A stretch of 44,965 bases of DNA from an uncultured Prochlorococcus sp. (GTDB taxonomy: Bacteria; Cyanobacteriota; Cyanobacteriia; PCC-6307; Cyanobiaceae): contig CACGKI010000012.1 of assembly GCA_902573565.1 (NCBI GenBank), forward strand, positions 1-44,965, read 5' to 3'. The notes beneath the pieces were generated by a model, which saw nothing but the letters and a program-made list of their open reading frames with translations, was not told the origin of the DNA and ran no database searches. Position numbers and translations under genes: made by a program. Shown one piece after another: positions 17,919 to 27,168 of the stretch (positions are counted from its first letter, which is position 1; every line of letters starts with the position of its first letter).

Positions 17919-18956
17919 CTAATCTTCGGCCCAAATATATTTTGTTAATTCATCTGAAGGAGGTTCAGGAGCTTCTAAAGCATTTTTAACAGACTCCGAG
18001 ATCTCTGTATCAATTTTCTTTTCAATACTTTTTAATTCTTCTTGCGTTGCGAATTTCCCATCAATAATTTCATTGGCTAATTTCTTAATAGGATCTCTTT
18101 TTCCCCAAAACTCCTTCTCTTTCTCCGATCTTAATTCGTCAGGATCTGCAAGAGAATGTCCTCTGTATCTATAAGTTAAGCATTCTAGAAGAGTTGGACC
18201 ATCTCCTGCTCTGGCTCTCTCAATTGCTCTTTCTGCTGCTCCTCTTACCGCTAATACATCCATTCCATCAACTTCCTCACCATGCATCCCAAAAGCAGAG
18301 GCTTTTCTCCAGATTTCGGGATTGCTGGTAGCTCTATCGTGAGCCATTCCAATAGCCCATTTATTATTCTCTACAACAAAAATTATGGGTAATTTCCATA
18401 ATTGTGCCATATTTAAACATTCAAAAAATTGGCCATTATTGCAAGTACCATCCCCAAAAAATGCTGCAGTTACTGAATCACTACTTTTATTACCAGCAAC
18501 TTCCTTTTTATACTTACTTGAAAAAGCTGCTCCTAAAGCAACTGGAATTCCTTCTCCTATAAATGCATATCCTCCCAACAAATGATGCTCTTTGGAAAAT
18601 AAGTGCATTGACCCCCCTCTTCCTTTACTACAGCCTGTAGCTTTACCAAAAAGCTCACTCATCACTTCAAAGGAGGGAACACCTGCACTTAATGCATGGA
18701 CATGATCACGATAGGTACTACAAAACCAATCATGTTTTTTTTTCATGGCCCCAATTACCCCAGTACTAATGGCTTCCTGCCCGTTATATAAATGAACGAA
18801 ACCAAACATTTTCCCTCTGTAGTACATCTCTGCACACTTATCTTCAAATCTTCGTCCAAGGGTCATATCTTCAAAAAGAAATAATCCTGTTTCTCGATCT
18901 AATTTGGCTTTTTTTATGTCTTGAAGATTTGAGATTCTCTCTACGTGTGTTTCCAA
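17919..18956 (-). CDS. pdhA: Pyruvate dehydrogenase E1 component, alpha subunit
   Basis: A thiamin-diphosphate enzyme subunit that decarboxylates pyruvate in the PDH complex. The TPP motif [17 protein letters not shown] runs to [46 protein letters not shown] and [15 protein letters not shown] are E1-alpha hallmarks, the latter containing the phosphorylation-loop region. The length of 345 is normal. The start is TTG 18956. E1-beta is not in this window, as is usual in cyanobacteria where PDH genes are scattered; the E3 gene is at 7950-9389. It is divergent from ftn2 across a 148-base gap. Confidence 0.94.
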   Translation of the reverse strand: METHVERISNLQDIKKAKLDRETGLFLFEDMTLGRRFEDKCAEMYYRGKMFGFVHLYNGQEAISTGVIGAMKKKHDWFCSTYRDHVHALSAGVPSFEVMSELFGKATGCSKGRGGSMHLFSKEHHLLGGYAFIGEGIPVALGAAFSSKYKKEVAGNKSSDSVTAAFFGDGTCNNGQFFECLNMAQLWKLPIIFVVENNKWAIGMAHDRATSNPEIWRKASAFGMHGEEVDGMDVLAVRGAAERAIERARAGDGPTLLECLTYRYRGHSLADPDELRSEKEKEFWGKRDPIKKLANEIIDGKFATQEELKSIEKKIDTEISESVKNALEAPEPPSDELTKYIWAED

Positions 18957-19104
18957 GAAAATACCTTAATGAAGTTTTGATTTGTTAACATTCTAAGCTG
19001 TGAAGGGTTATTTTCATGATTTTTTTTAATAACTCTGTAAGACCTTGTGAAAAAATTTTTTAACTTGATAAAATTTGTCTAAGAATTTTCAGTAGGATAT
19101 TTGT

Positions 19105-21210
19105 TTGGAACTTCCTTTAGATCATTTTCGATTAATTGGCGTTAGCCCCTCTGCAACATCTGAGGAAATATTAAGAGCGTTTCAACTGCGGTTGGATAAA
19201 ACTCCTGATGAAGGTTTTACTTATGAAGTTCTAACCCAAAGATCAGAATTGCTTCGTTTGACTGCTGATTTGCTCACAGATCCAGAAAGTAGGCGAGAAT
19301 ACGAAAATTTGTTGCTTGATGGGGCATCTGGATTAGAGCTTTCCTCAAATAGGGAAGTGGCAGGATTAATACTTCTTTGGGAATCAGGTGCTTCAAAAGA
19401 AGCTTTTAAAATCACAAGAAAAGCTTTGCAGCCTCCACAAACTCCAGCTTTAGGAAGTAGTAGAGAATCTGATCTTACTCTATTGGCTGCTTTAACAGCT
19501 AGAGATTCTGCGATTCAAGAACAAGAACTTAGATCCTATTCAAATGCTGCAGACTTTTTACAAGAGGGTATAAAACTTCTGCAAAGAATGGGAAAACTTG
19601 AAGAAATCAGGAAAGATCTTGAGGAAGACTTGGCTTCTTTACTTCCTTACAGGATCCTAGATCTGCTTAGTAGGGATTTAAACGATCAGGAATCCCATAA
19701 GAAAGGTTTGAATATGTTGGAAAATTTATTAATCAAAAGAGGTGGTTTGGAAGGTAATAATAAATCTGAATATGGAAATTATCTAAATCAGCAAGAATTT
19801 GAAGCTTTTTTTCAACAAATAAAACCATATATGACAGTGCAAGAACAGATAGATTTGTTTCTTGAATTACAAAAAAGAGGATCATTAGAATCAGGATTTT
19901 TAGCTTTCTTATCATTAACAGCAATTGGTTTCTCAAGAAGAAAGCCAGAAAAATTATTTGAAGCTAGAAAAATTTTAAAGAAACTTAATTTATCAGGTCT
20001 TGATTCAATGCCTCTTATTGGATGTTTAGACTTGCTTTTGGCAGATATAAATCAAGCTACTGCAAGATTCTCTAGTAGTTCTGATGAAAAATTAAGAGAT
20101 TGGCTTAACAATTATCCAGGAAATAAGTTAGAAGCGATTTGTGTTTTTTGCAAAAATTGGTTAGAAAATGATGTTTTGGTTGGCTATAGAGATATTGAAT
20201 CAAAAGAGGTGGATTTAGATTCTTGGTTTGAAGATAGGGAAATTCAAGATTTTATCGAGAAATTAGAAAAGAAATCAAATAAAAATACATTTAAAACAAA
20301 TATGCAGAATCAGCAGATTCAGAGAGAATCTTTGACAAAAATAGATGAAGAAGATGAAAGTACATTCAAAAATATTGATGAAGGGAGATTACCTCTGCCA
20401 GGTGGCATAAAACAAGTATATGAGAATCCCGTAACTCAAGAAAACAAAATTAATGAGGAAATTTTCAAGAATAAACCAATAGAATTGTATAAGTTTTTTA
20501 TTGAAAAAATTGCTGAATTAAAGTTCAATTTCGGAGAATTTTTGAATGATAAAGAAATCATAAGTCGATCACCATATTTGGTTTATCTATACGCATTTTT
20601 GATCTTATTTTTATTTGGTATTGGCATTGGATTATTAAGAAATAATTCTAAAAAATCAATACAGAATCAAGCTGTTTTGGATAAACCGTTAATAAATACA
20701 GATAAAAATCAAAAGATTAGTGAGAAAGATATTATTAAAGAAATTAAAAAAAAACCGTCAAGTGGATTGAAGCCTAACACGAGGAAAAGCACTGCAAATA
20801 ATTCTTTTGAATTTATAGAAATTTCAAAAGTCTCTCCCTCTTTAGAAGAAGTAAAAAGTTTGATAAATGTATGGCTTCAAAGAAAAAGTAATTACCTAGC
20901 TGGAAATAGCGAAATTAATCTTTCTAAGATTGTTAGTAATGGTTTGATCGATAGAACTATCGAAGAGAGACAAAATGATATCAAAAAAGGAATTTATAAA
21001 AAAATTAATTCTCAAATAATGAAGATAAATTTCGAATCACAAACTTCCTCCAGGATAGTTGTCTTAGTTGAATTAAGTTACATAGAGAGAATAATAAAGA
21101 ATTCTGGCGAATTCGTTAATGAAACATCATTGAGTCCCCTACGAGTAAAATATATTTTGGGATTTTCTAATAAATCATGGAAATTGGTTGATTTTGTAAG
21201 CGGTTTATAG
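19105..21210 (+). CDS. ftn2: Cell division protein Ftn2/ZipN (ARC6 homologue)
   Basis: A 701-residue protein that anchors FtsZ to the membrane in cyanobacteria and, as ARC6, in plastids. The N-terminus is a divergent J-like domain (LDHFRLIGVSPSATSEEILRAF, then LLTDPESRREYENLL), without a clear HPD. A long alpha-helical region follows to about residue 430, then a polar linker. One transmembrane segment lies near residues 490-511. The C-terminal periplasmic part (about 570-701) ends in the ARC6-type domain (SLEEVKSLINVWLQRKSNYL, LRVKYILGFSNKSWKLVDF). The start is a TTG at 19105, with another TTG at 19101 out of frame. The order of parts matches Ftn2 well. Confidence 0.88.
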   Translation: MELPLDHFRLIGVSPSATSEEILRAFQLRLDKTPDEGFTYEVLTQRSELLRLTADLLTDPESRREYENLLLDGASGLELSSNREVAGLILLWESGASKEAFKITRKALQPPQTPALGSSRESDLTLLAALTARDSAIQEQELRSYSNAADFLQEGIKLLQRMGKLEEIRKDLEEDLASLLPYRILDLLSRDLNDQESHKKGLNMLENLLIKRGGLEGNNKSEYGNYLNQQEFEAFFQQIKPYMTVQEQIDLFLELQKRGSLESGFLAFLSLTAIGFSRRKPEKLFEARKILKKLNLSGLDSMPLIGCLDLLLADINQATARFSSSSDEKLRDWLNNYPGNKLEAICVFCKNWLENDVLVGYRDIESKEVDLDSWFEDREIQDFIEKLEKKSNKNTFKTNMQNQQIQRESLTKIDEEDESTFKNIDEGRLPLPGGIKQVYENPVTQENKINEEIFKNKPIELYKFFIEKIAELKFNFGEFLNDKEIISRSPYLVYLYAFLILFLFGIGIGLLRNNSKKSIQNQAVLDKPLINTDKNQKISEKDIIKEIKKKPSSGLKPNTRKSTANNSFEFIEISKVSPSLEEVKSLINVWLQRKSNYLAGNSEINLSKIVSNGLIDRTIEERQNDIKKGIYKKINSQIMKINFESQTSSRIVVLVELSYIERIIKNSGEFVNETSLSPLRVKYILGFSNKSWKLVDFVSGL

Positions 21211-21225
21211 GGATAAACTTCTAGA

Positions 21226-21242
21226 TCATCTATAATAGATGA
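21226..21242. promoter_or_regulatory. Palindrome over the likely ffh -10 box
   Basis: TCATCTA and TAGATGA form a perfect 7-base inverted repeat separated by three bases. The centre contains TATAAT (21231-21236), which lies 22 bases before the ffh ATG and fits a -10 box. Such overlap suggests an operator, but it could also be a weak hairpin ending ftn2 transcription, although no T-run follows directly. The call is from sequence symmetry only. Confidence 0.4.
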
Positions 21243-21257
21243 AATTACTTTTTTATA

Positions 21258-22682
21258 ATGTTTGATGAACTCTCATCACGCTTTGAAGATGCAGTAAAGG
21301 GTTTAAGAGGCGAAGCGAAAATTAGTGAAAATAATATCAACGAGGCCTTAAAAGAGGTTAAAAGAGCATTACTTGATGCAGATGTAAGTTTATCTGTAGT
21401 AAAAGAGTTTGTATCAGATGTCAAGGTCAAAGCTATAGGAGAAGAAGTAGTTAGAGGTGTCAATCCAGGTCAAAAATTCATTGAAGTTGTAAATAAAGAG
21501 CTTATCAACATCATGGGGAATGAAAATTCTCCATTAAAAGAAAATGAAAATCGTCCTACCGTAATTTTAATGGCTGGACTTCAGGGTGCGGGTAAAACAA
21601 CTGCAACAGGAAAATTAGGGCTTTATTTGAAGGAAAAAGAAAAAAAAGTTCTTTTGGTAGCTGCCGATATTTATCGACCAGCAGCTGTAGAACAACTTAA
21701 AACATTAGGAGGCCAATATGATCTAGAAGTTTTTTCAGCGAAAGAAAAAAATAGTAAACCAGAAGAGATAACAAAGGACGCATTGAATTATGCGAGTGAA
21801 AATGGCTTTAACTCAATTATTATTGACACTGCTGGAAGATTACAAATAGATGACGCAATGATGAGTGAAATGGTTCGGATTAAAGAAGTTTCTGAACCCG
21901 ATGAAGTTTTACTCGTTGTTGATTCTATGATTGGTCAAGAAGCTGCTGACTTGACAAAGTCATTTCATGAAAAAGTAGGAATTTCAGGCGCAATACTAAC
22001 CAAGTTAGATGGCGACTCAAGAGGAGGAGCTGCTTTATCAATAAGAAAAATAAGTGGTAAACCTATTAAATTTATTGGTGTAGGAGAAAAAATAGAAGCA
22101 CTGCAACCATTCCATCCAGAGAGAATGGCTAGCAGGATATTGGGTATGGGTGATGTATTGACACTAGTTGAAAAAGCCCAAAAAGAAGTTGAACTTGCAG
22201 ATGCAGAAGCAATGCAAAAGAAACTTCAAGAAGCGACTTTTGATTTTAATGATTTTGTAAAGCAAATGAGATTAATTAAAAGGATGGGATCACTTGGTGG
22301 ATTGATTAAATTGATTCCTGGAATGAATAAAATCGATGATGGGATGATAAAAGATGGAGAAGATCAACTTAAGAAAATAGAATCTATGATCTCTTCAATG
22401 ACCCTTGAGGAGAAACAAAAACCCGAAGTTCTTGCCGCTCAGCCCTCAAGAAGACAAAGAATTGCTCAGGGTAGCGGTTATGAAGCAAAAGATGTAGATA
22501 AGGTATTGGCTGATTTTCAAAGAATGAGAGGCTTTATGAAACAAATGTCTAACGGAGGAATGCCAGGAATGGGAGGAATGCCAGGAATGGGAGGAATGCC
22601 AGGAATGGGAGGAATTAGTGGTAATAAACCAATAAAAAAACAAAAAAATAATAAAAAGAAAAAAGGATTTGCTGATTTATGA
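21258..22682 (+). CDS. ffh: Signal recognition particle protein Ffh (SRP54)
   Basis: A GTPase that binds signal sequences and SRP RNA and delivers ribosomes to FtsY at the membrane. The N domain (about 1-95) is followed by the G domain: LMAGLQGAGKTTATGKLG (G1), DTAGRLQ (G3), TKLDGDSRGGAALS (G4 and insert) and GVGEKIEALQPFHPERMASRILGMGD. The methionine-rich M domain has the RNA-binding core PSRRQRIAQGSG. Near the C-terminus is a short tandem GMPGMGG repeat, then a lysine-rich tail. The length of 474 is typical. rpsP follows on the same strand after 54 bases. Confidence 0.96.
   Translation: MFDELSSRFEDAVKGLRGEAKISENNINEALKEVKRALLDADVSLSVVKEFVSDVKVKAIGEEVVRGVNPGQKFIEVVNKELINIMGNENSPLKENENRPTVILMAGLQGAGKTTATGKLGLYLKEKEKKVLLVAADIYRPAAVEQLKTLGGQYDLEVFSAKEKNSKPEEITKDALNYASENGFNSIIIDTAGRLQIDDAMMSEMVRIKEVSEPDEVLLVVDSMIGQEAADLTKSFHEKVGISGAILTKLDGDSRGGAALSIRKISGKPIKFIGVGEKIEALQPFHPERMASRILGMGDVLTLVEKAQKEVELADAEAMQKKLQEATFDFNDFVKQMRLIKRMGSLGGLIKLIPGMNKIDDGMIKDGEDQLKKIESMISSMTLEEKQKPEVLAAQPSRRQRIAQGSGYEAKDVDKVLADFQRMRGFMKQMSNGGMPGMGGMPGMGGMPGMGGISGNKPIKKQKNNKKKKGFADL
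22556..22615 (+). repeat. 18-bp tandem repeat in ffh (about 3 units)
   Basis: Three nearly perfect copies of an 18-base unit (ggaatgccaggaatggga) encode Gly-Met-Pro-Gly-Met-Gly repeats at the end of the Ffh M domain. It is in frame, so copy-number changes would lengthen the tail without breaking the protein. Methionine-glycine tails are common in Ffh. Confidence 0.85.
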
Positions 22683-22736
22683 TTTCTAAATTTTTCCCTT
22701 TGAGTGATATTATTATTAAGAATGAATTAATTTAAG

Positions 22737-23102
22737 ATGATTAAACTGCGCCTTAAGCGCTTTGGAAAGAAAAAAGAGGCAAGTTTCAGAATTGTTGCAT
22801 GCAATAGTACTTCCAGAAGAGATGGTAGACCTCTACAAGAACTAGGTTTTTATAATCCAAGAACTAAGGAAACCAGGCTTGATACGGAAGCTTTAAGAAA
22901 AAGACTGACTCAAGGCGCTCAGCCAACTGATGTCGTGAGGACTTTATTAGAAAAGGGAGGGTTATTAGAAAAAACGGAAAGACCCTCTATCGCAATTGGT
23001 AAAGCAAAGTTAGAGAAGGAAAAGTTAGCTAAGGCAAAAACTAAAGATGTAGAAAATGATAATGCTAAAGCAGAAAGCGAAAGTAATGAAGCCGAAAGCT
23101 AG
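22737..23102 (+). CDS. rpsP: 30S ribosomal protein S16
   Basis: The N-terminal 80 residues match bacterial S16: [20 protein letters not shown], then [19 protein letters not shown] and [20 protein letters not shown]16 binds 16S rRNA and is needed for 30S assembly. The C-terminal 35 residues are a charged, low-complexity tail (Lys, Glu, Ala), an extension seen in many cyanobacterial S16 proteins. It sits between ffh and phoH, all on the plus strand, probably as one transcript. Confidence 0.96.
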   Translation: MIKLRLKRFGKKKEASFRIVACNSTSRRDGRPLQELGFYNPRTKETRLDTEALRKRLTQGAQPTDVVRTLLEKGGLLEKTERPSIAIGKAKLEKEKLAKAKTKDVENDNAKAESESNEAES

Positions 23103-23138
23103 TGCTTTGAGAAATTTTTATTCTTTTACAATAACTAT

Positions 23139-24095
23139 ATGAAGGAAGTTTCCAAAACTGGTCACTTCACAATAGATTTGCCAAGCTCTGATGCAGCTAC
23201 AGCATTATCTGGACCTGGAAATTCTTTCTTAAAAAAGTTTGAGTCTCTTACAGGAGTTTCTTTAACCATAAGAGGCTTACAACTTGAGATGAATGGTGTT
23301 ATGTCTAAGATTGAGAGAGCATCAGCATTAGTAGAACTAACAAGACCAATTTGGGAACAAGGGTTAGAAGTTCCAGAGGTAGATCTTAAAGCGGCTTTAA
23401 GTTCTTTAAACATGGGAGAATCTTCTTCACATGCTGAACTTGGAAAAAAAGTTCTTGCACGTTCCAAAGAAGGAAGATATCTAAGACCAAGAACTATAAG
23501 GCAAAAAGAGTATGTTGAATCAATTGAAAACTTTGATCTTACTTTCGCAATTGGTCCAGCTGGAACTGGTAAGACATTTTTAGCAACTGTTTGCGCAGCA
23601 AGATTATTGAACGAGAAAAAAATTGAAAAAATTATTTTAACCAGACCAGCTGTAGAAGCTGGTGAAAGTTTGGGATTTCTACCTGGTGATTTGCAACAAA
23701 AAGTAGATCCATATTTAAGGCCCCTATTTGATTCTTTACATAGTATTTTTGGGTTTGATAGAACAAATTCATTAATCGATAAGGGAATTATTGAAGTTGC
23801 TCCTCTAGCATTTATGAGAGGTAGAACCTTAGATAACTCCATGGTTATTCTTGATGAAGCACAAAATACTACTTGCTCTCAAATGAGAATGTTTTTGACG
23901 AGATTAGGAGAGAGATCAAAAATAGTTGTAAACGGAGATATTACACAAATTGATCTAAAAAAAGGTCAGGAAAGCGGTCTAATCGAAGCATCGAAAATCT
24001 TCTCTGAAACTCAAGGTATAAAATTTTGTTATTTAACTATTGAAGATGTAGTTCGACATCCTTTAGTCCAGAAAATTATTGAGGCTTATCAATAA
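23139..24095 (+). CDS. phoH: PhoH-family ATPase/helicase-like protein
   Basis: A cytosolic P-loop NTPase of 318 residues. Walker A is AIGPAGTGKTFLAT and Walker B with its flanks is MVILDEAQNTTCSQMRMFLTR. ILTRPAVEAGESLGFLPGD and VVNGDITQIDL are PhoH signatures. The first 120 residues are the N-terminal RNA-binding-like extension of the PhoH/PhoL type. Its role is thought to be in RNA metabolism; a phosphate-starvation link exists in E. coli but should not be assumed here. It follows rpsP by 36 bases. Confidence 0.9.
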   Translation: MKEVSKTGHFTIDLPSSDAATALSGPGNSFLKKFESLTGVSLTIRGLQLEMNGVMSKIERASALVELTRPIWEQGLEVPEVDLKAALSSLNMGESSSHAELGKKVLARSKEGRYLRPRTIRQKEYVESIENFDLTFAIGPAGTGKTFLATVCAARLLNEKKIEKIILTRPAVEAGESLGFLPGDLQQKVDPYLRPLFDSLHSIFGFDRTNSLIDKGIIEVAPLAFMRGRTLDNSMVILDEAQNTTCSQMRMFLTRLGERSKIVVNGDITQIDLKKGQESGLIEASKIFSETQGIKFCYLTIEDVVRHPLVQKIIEAYQ

Positions 24096-24168
24096 ATTCA
24101 TAACTCTGGTGAACCGTACCCTGAAATTTTAAAAATCAAGTAGAATAGATTCATAATCAATAAAAAAA

Positions 24169-24906
24169 ATGCCAGCAAGTAGTAATTTCAATCAAGCTAT
24201 TCGTGAAGCACAAAGTAGTTCAATTGTTGGACCTAATGTTATCCAAAAAGCATTGCCTTACGTTGGTGGAGGTATGGTGCTTACTTCTTTAGGTGTTTTA
24301 GCAGGTGTCTCACTCATAGCAACAAATCCTGGACTTTTCCAGCCTCTTTCAATAGTTGCTTTAATAGCAGAATTGATTTTGTTTTTTATAGCCACAAGCG
24401 CTGCAAATAATGCAAACAATGCAAAGGCTTTGCCTTTACTTACAGGCTTTAGCTTGTTAACTGGATTTACCTTAAGTGGAATAGTTGCTTTAGCAATAGG
24501 AACAATTGGTATTGGTTCGGTTGGAACAGCGGCTTTAGCTACAGGAATAACTTTCGTTATTGCCTCTTACACAGGTCAAAGAATGAGCGATAGTGTTGGT
24601 CAAGCACTAAGTGGTGTAGTTGGTCTTGGATTGATAGGACTGCTTATAGCAATGTTTGTCCAATTAATTGGAGGATTCTTTGCTCCAGGAGTTTTTGGAG
24701 GTTCAGGACTAGAATTAATTATTGCAGGATTTGGAACTGTCTTATTTGTTGCAATGTCCTTCGTGGATTTCTATACGATGCCAAGAAGATATAATGATGA
24801 TCAATACCTTGCAGGAGCTCTTGGTATGTATCTAACTTATATAAACCTTTTTGTTTTTATATTGAGATTAATGATTGCACTTCAAGGCGGGGGAAGAAGA
24901 GACTAA
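24169..24906 (+). CDS. Bax inhibitor-1-like membrane protein
   Basis: A 245-residue protein with about seven hydrophobic spans and short loops. The C-terminal DFYTMPRRYNDDQYLAGALGMYLTYINLFVFILRLM has the Asp-rich, Tyr/Leu pattern at the last spans seen in the BI-1/YccA family, where conserved Asp residues form a pH-sensitive calcium leak channel. The N-terminus is cytosolic and polar (SSNFNQAIREAQSS). The function in cyanobacteria is not established. A TAGAAT at 24141-24146 could be its -10 box. A hairpin terminator follows directly. Confidence 0.72.
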   Translation: MPASSNFNQAIREAQSSSIVGPNVIQKALPYVGGGMVLTSLGVLAGVSLIATNPGLFQPLSIVALIAELILFFIATSAANNANNAKALPLLTGFSLLTGFTLSGIVALAIGTIGIGSVGTAALATGITFVIASYTGQRMSDSVGQALSGVVGLGLIGLLIAMFVQLIGGFFAPGVFGGSGLELIIAGFGTVLFVAMSFVDFYTMPRRYNDDQYLAGALGMYLTYINLFVFILRLMIALQGGGRRD

Positions 24907-24927
24907 AAATTATTCAATTTTCTAATT

Positions 24928-24957
24928 AAAAGCGTAGGTTTATTTCTACGCTTTTTT
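24928..24957. terminator. Bidirectional hairpin terminator
   Basis: AAAAGCGTAG and CTACGCTTTT pair over 10 bases with an 8-base loop (GTTTATTT). A T-run follows on the plus strand and the matching A-run gives a T-run on the minus strand. It separates the Bax-inhibitor-like gene from the convergent unknown gene, whose stop lies at its edge, so it can serve both. It is the clearest intrinsic terminator in the window. Confidence 0.85.
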
Positions 24958-25483
24958 ATTGGGCGATATCATGAATTTGTTTTTTTATAAATTCCTTTTG
25001 CTCTGCGTCATATTTTACTGAATTATCAAAACTATTTCCCATATTATCTAGGTCTATTAGGACTTGATTGACAGAATTTGTAACTGTATTAGTTGCTAGC
25101 AGTCTCAATATAGCTTTACATCTATCTGAAATGTTTTCTGATATTATTTCATATTCATGATTATTATTTCTTCGATGAATAATAATTTGAGCGGAACTCA
25201 TTACTAAATTTTTTACTACTATGTCTGTAACGGCATCCCCACCTTCGTTCAGTTTGTAAATTAGTGAAAAAGGAAGTTTATCTAACAAAAAACAATCTCT
25301 ATCTGATAAAGCGTACGCAAAAAATCCTCTTAGTCCATTTCTTGTTTTAGTTAGCTCTGCAATTCTATCTGCCAAGACCTCTTCGCTGAGTAAATCTTTA
25401 CTCCACTCTTTACACCATTGTGCGGATATGTTTATTGCTTGCGTAAACGAAGCTTCTTTTAAATTTATGGTTTTTTTTTCCAT
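24956..25483 (-). CDS. Conserved-looking hypothetical protein, 175 aa
   Basis: I do not recognise this protein. It is soluble and alpha/beta in character, with no signal peptide or membrane span. Notable stretches are QWCKEWSKDLLSEEVLADR, LTKTRNGLRGFFAYALSD and AILRLLATNTVTNSVNQVLIDL. Two cysteines (CKEW and DRCKAI) are not in a metal-site pattern. The ordinary codon use and clean flanks (terminator at the 3' end, divergent era at the 5' end) support a real gene. The start is ATG 25483. The spacing to era is 38 bases, so the two may share a control region. Confidence 0.75.
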   Translation of the reverse strand: MEKKTINLKEASFTQAINISAQWCKEWSKDLLSEEVLADRIAELTKTRNGLRGFFAYALSDRDCFLLDKLPFSLIYKLNEGGDAVTDIVVKNLVMSSAQIIIHRRNNNHEYEIISENISDRCKAILRLLATNTVTNSVNQVLIDLDNMGNSFDNSVKYDAEQKEFIKKQIHDIAQ

Positions 25484-25521
25484 TTTGGATCAGAATTTTA
25501 TTATTGATGCATTAAAAGTCT

Positions 25522-26433
25522 TTGGCCAATTATAGATCTGGGTTTGTAACTTTACTAGGAAGGCCAAATGTAGGTAAATCTACTTTAATAAATAAATTGA
25601 TTGGAGAAAAAATAACAATTACTTCTCCAATAGCGCAAACTACTAGAAATAAATTAAAAGGAATACTTACTACAGAAAATGGGCAAATAATTTTTGTTGA
25701 TACGCCAGGTGTTCATAAACCTCATCATCGACTTGGAGAGATATTAGTAAAAAATGCAAAATCTGCAATTAATGGAGTTGACATGGTAATTTTTGTAATT
25801 GATTCAAGTGAAGAACCTGGTAGAGGTGATGAATATATTTTGAACTTTCTAATCGCAAATAAAACTGAGTTTATTGTTGCATTAAATAAGTGGGATTTGG
25901 TTAATAAAGAATTTAGGAATTTACGATTAGATCAATATAGGAGATTTTTTGGAATTAATAGAAACTTTCAAATTGTAAGTGCTTCTGAAGGAGAAGGATG
26001 TTCTGAACTTGTCGATATGGCACTTAATTGTCTTCCAGAGGGACCAAAACTTTATGGCGAAGAGACGATTTGCGACCAACCATTAGATAACTTATTATCT
26101 GATTTAGTAAGAGAGCAGGTATTAATAAATACAAGAGAAGAGGTACCTCATAGTGTCGCAGTTAAGATAGAAAAGAGAGAGGAAATGAAAAGAAAAAATG
26201 GCAAAGTTTTTACAGCAATTTTGGCTACTATTATTGTTGAAAGATCAACTCAAAAAGGCATTCTTATTGGAAAGAAAGGTTCAATGTTAAAAATGATTGG
26301 TCAGTCAGCGAGATTAAATATGTCAAAATTAATTGAGGGTCAAGTTCACCTAGAGTTGTTTGTGAAAGTTGTTCCAAATTGGAGAAAAAAAGAATCAAGG
26401 TTAATTGAGTTTGGTTATGAGGAAGATTTCTAG
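25522..26433 (+). CDS. era: GTPase Era
   Basis: Era binds 16S rRNA and checks 30S assembly. GTPase motifs are GRPNVGKSTLINKL (G1), DTPGVHKPHH (G3) and NKWDL (G4). The C-terminal KH RNA-binding domain includes GILIGKKGSMLKMIGQSAR. The length of 303 is typical. The start is TTG 25522, reading MANYRSGFVTLLGRPN, a normal Era N-terminus. The stop codon is directly followed by the trmD ATG, so the two are tightly coupled. Confidence 0.95.
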   Translation: MANYRSGFVTLLGRPNVGKSTLINKLIGEKITITSPIAQTTRNKLKGILTTENGQIIFVDTPGVHKPHHRLGEILVKNAKSAINGVDMVIFVIDSSEEPGRGDEYILNFLIANKTEFIVALNKWDLVNKEFRNLRLDQYRRFFGINRNFQIVSASEGEGCSELVDMALNCLPEGPKLYGEETICDQPLDNLLSDLVREQVLINTREEVPHSVAVKIEKREEMKRKNGKVFTAILATIIVERSTQKGILIGKKGSMLKMIGQSARLNMSKLIEGQVHLELFVKVVPNWRKKESRLIEFGYEEDF

Positions 26434-27168
26434 ATGAGTGGTTTTAATTTTGATGTAATTACATTGTTCCCTAAAGCTTTTGAATTAATAAAAAATTTAG
26501 GGGTCATAACAAGAGCTCTAGATAAGAATTTGATCGATGTAAATTTACATGATTTAAGAGAATATGGAGAGGGTTCTTACAAACAAGTAGATGATAAGCC
26601 TTATGGAGGAGGAGCAGGTATGGTACTAAAACCTGAACCTATTTATAAGGCATATGAATTAATTAGAAAATTACCCAAAAGTAAAACTTTGCTAATGACC
26701 CCACAGGGTAAAGTCTTAAAGCAAAAGGATCTTGCGAGATGGTCTACTTTGGATCAAATAATAATTATTTGTGGTCAATATGAAGGTTTTGATGAAAGGA
26801 TTAGATGTTTAGCTGATGAAGAGATATCGATAGGCGATTATGTACTTTCTGGAGGTGAAATACCCGCTATATCAATAATTAACGGTTTGACTAGATTATT
26901 ACCAGGAACTCTTGGTGATCCAGACTCCTTAGTCGATGAGAGTCATAATTCTTCTTTATTAGAATATCCTCAATACACGAGGCCGTTAACTTTTAAAGAT
27001 ATGAGAGTGCCAGATATTCTCTTGAGTGGTAATCATGAGGAGATTAAATCTTGGAGAAGACGAAAAAGTTTTGAAAGAACATTGGAGAGAAGAAGTGACT
27101 TGATTTCAAGTGAAAACTACAAAAAATCCCCACAAAGTAAGAGAATAATAGAAGAATATAATCAATTC
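26434..27168 (+). CDS. trmD: tRNA (guanine37-N1)-methyltransferase, no stop before ispF
   Basis: TrmD adds a methyl group to G37 of tRNAs to prevent frameshifting. The knotted SAM-binding region is visible: [25 protein letters not shown], then [24 protein letters not shown] is the N-terminal signature. The C-terminal helices ([16 protein letters not shown] to RIIEEYNQF) align with the usual TrmD end, so the protein is complete at about 245 residues. However, no stop codon occurs; the frame runs straight into the ispF ATG at 27169. The end I give is where the TrmD part stops. One base fewer at the TT of 27166-27167 would create a TGA overlapping that ATG. Confidence 0.9.

Noticed and set aside
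22556..22615. Possible CRISPR-like repeat
   Set aside because: The 18-base units are directly adjacent, lack spacers and lie in the ffh coding frame.
22446..22643. Minus-strand ORF with repeated HSWHSS units
   Set aside because: It is the reverse reading of the ffh Gly-Met-Pro repeat and has no independent support.
23162..23842. 226-residue minus-strand ORF
   Set aside because: It is an antisense shadow of phoH, whose frame has all the family motifs.
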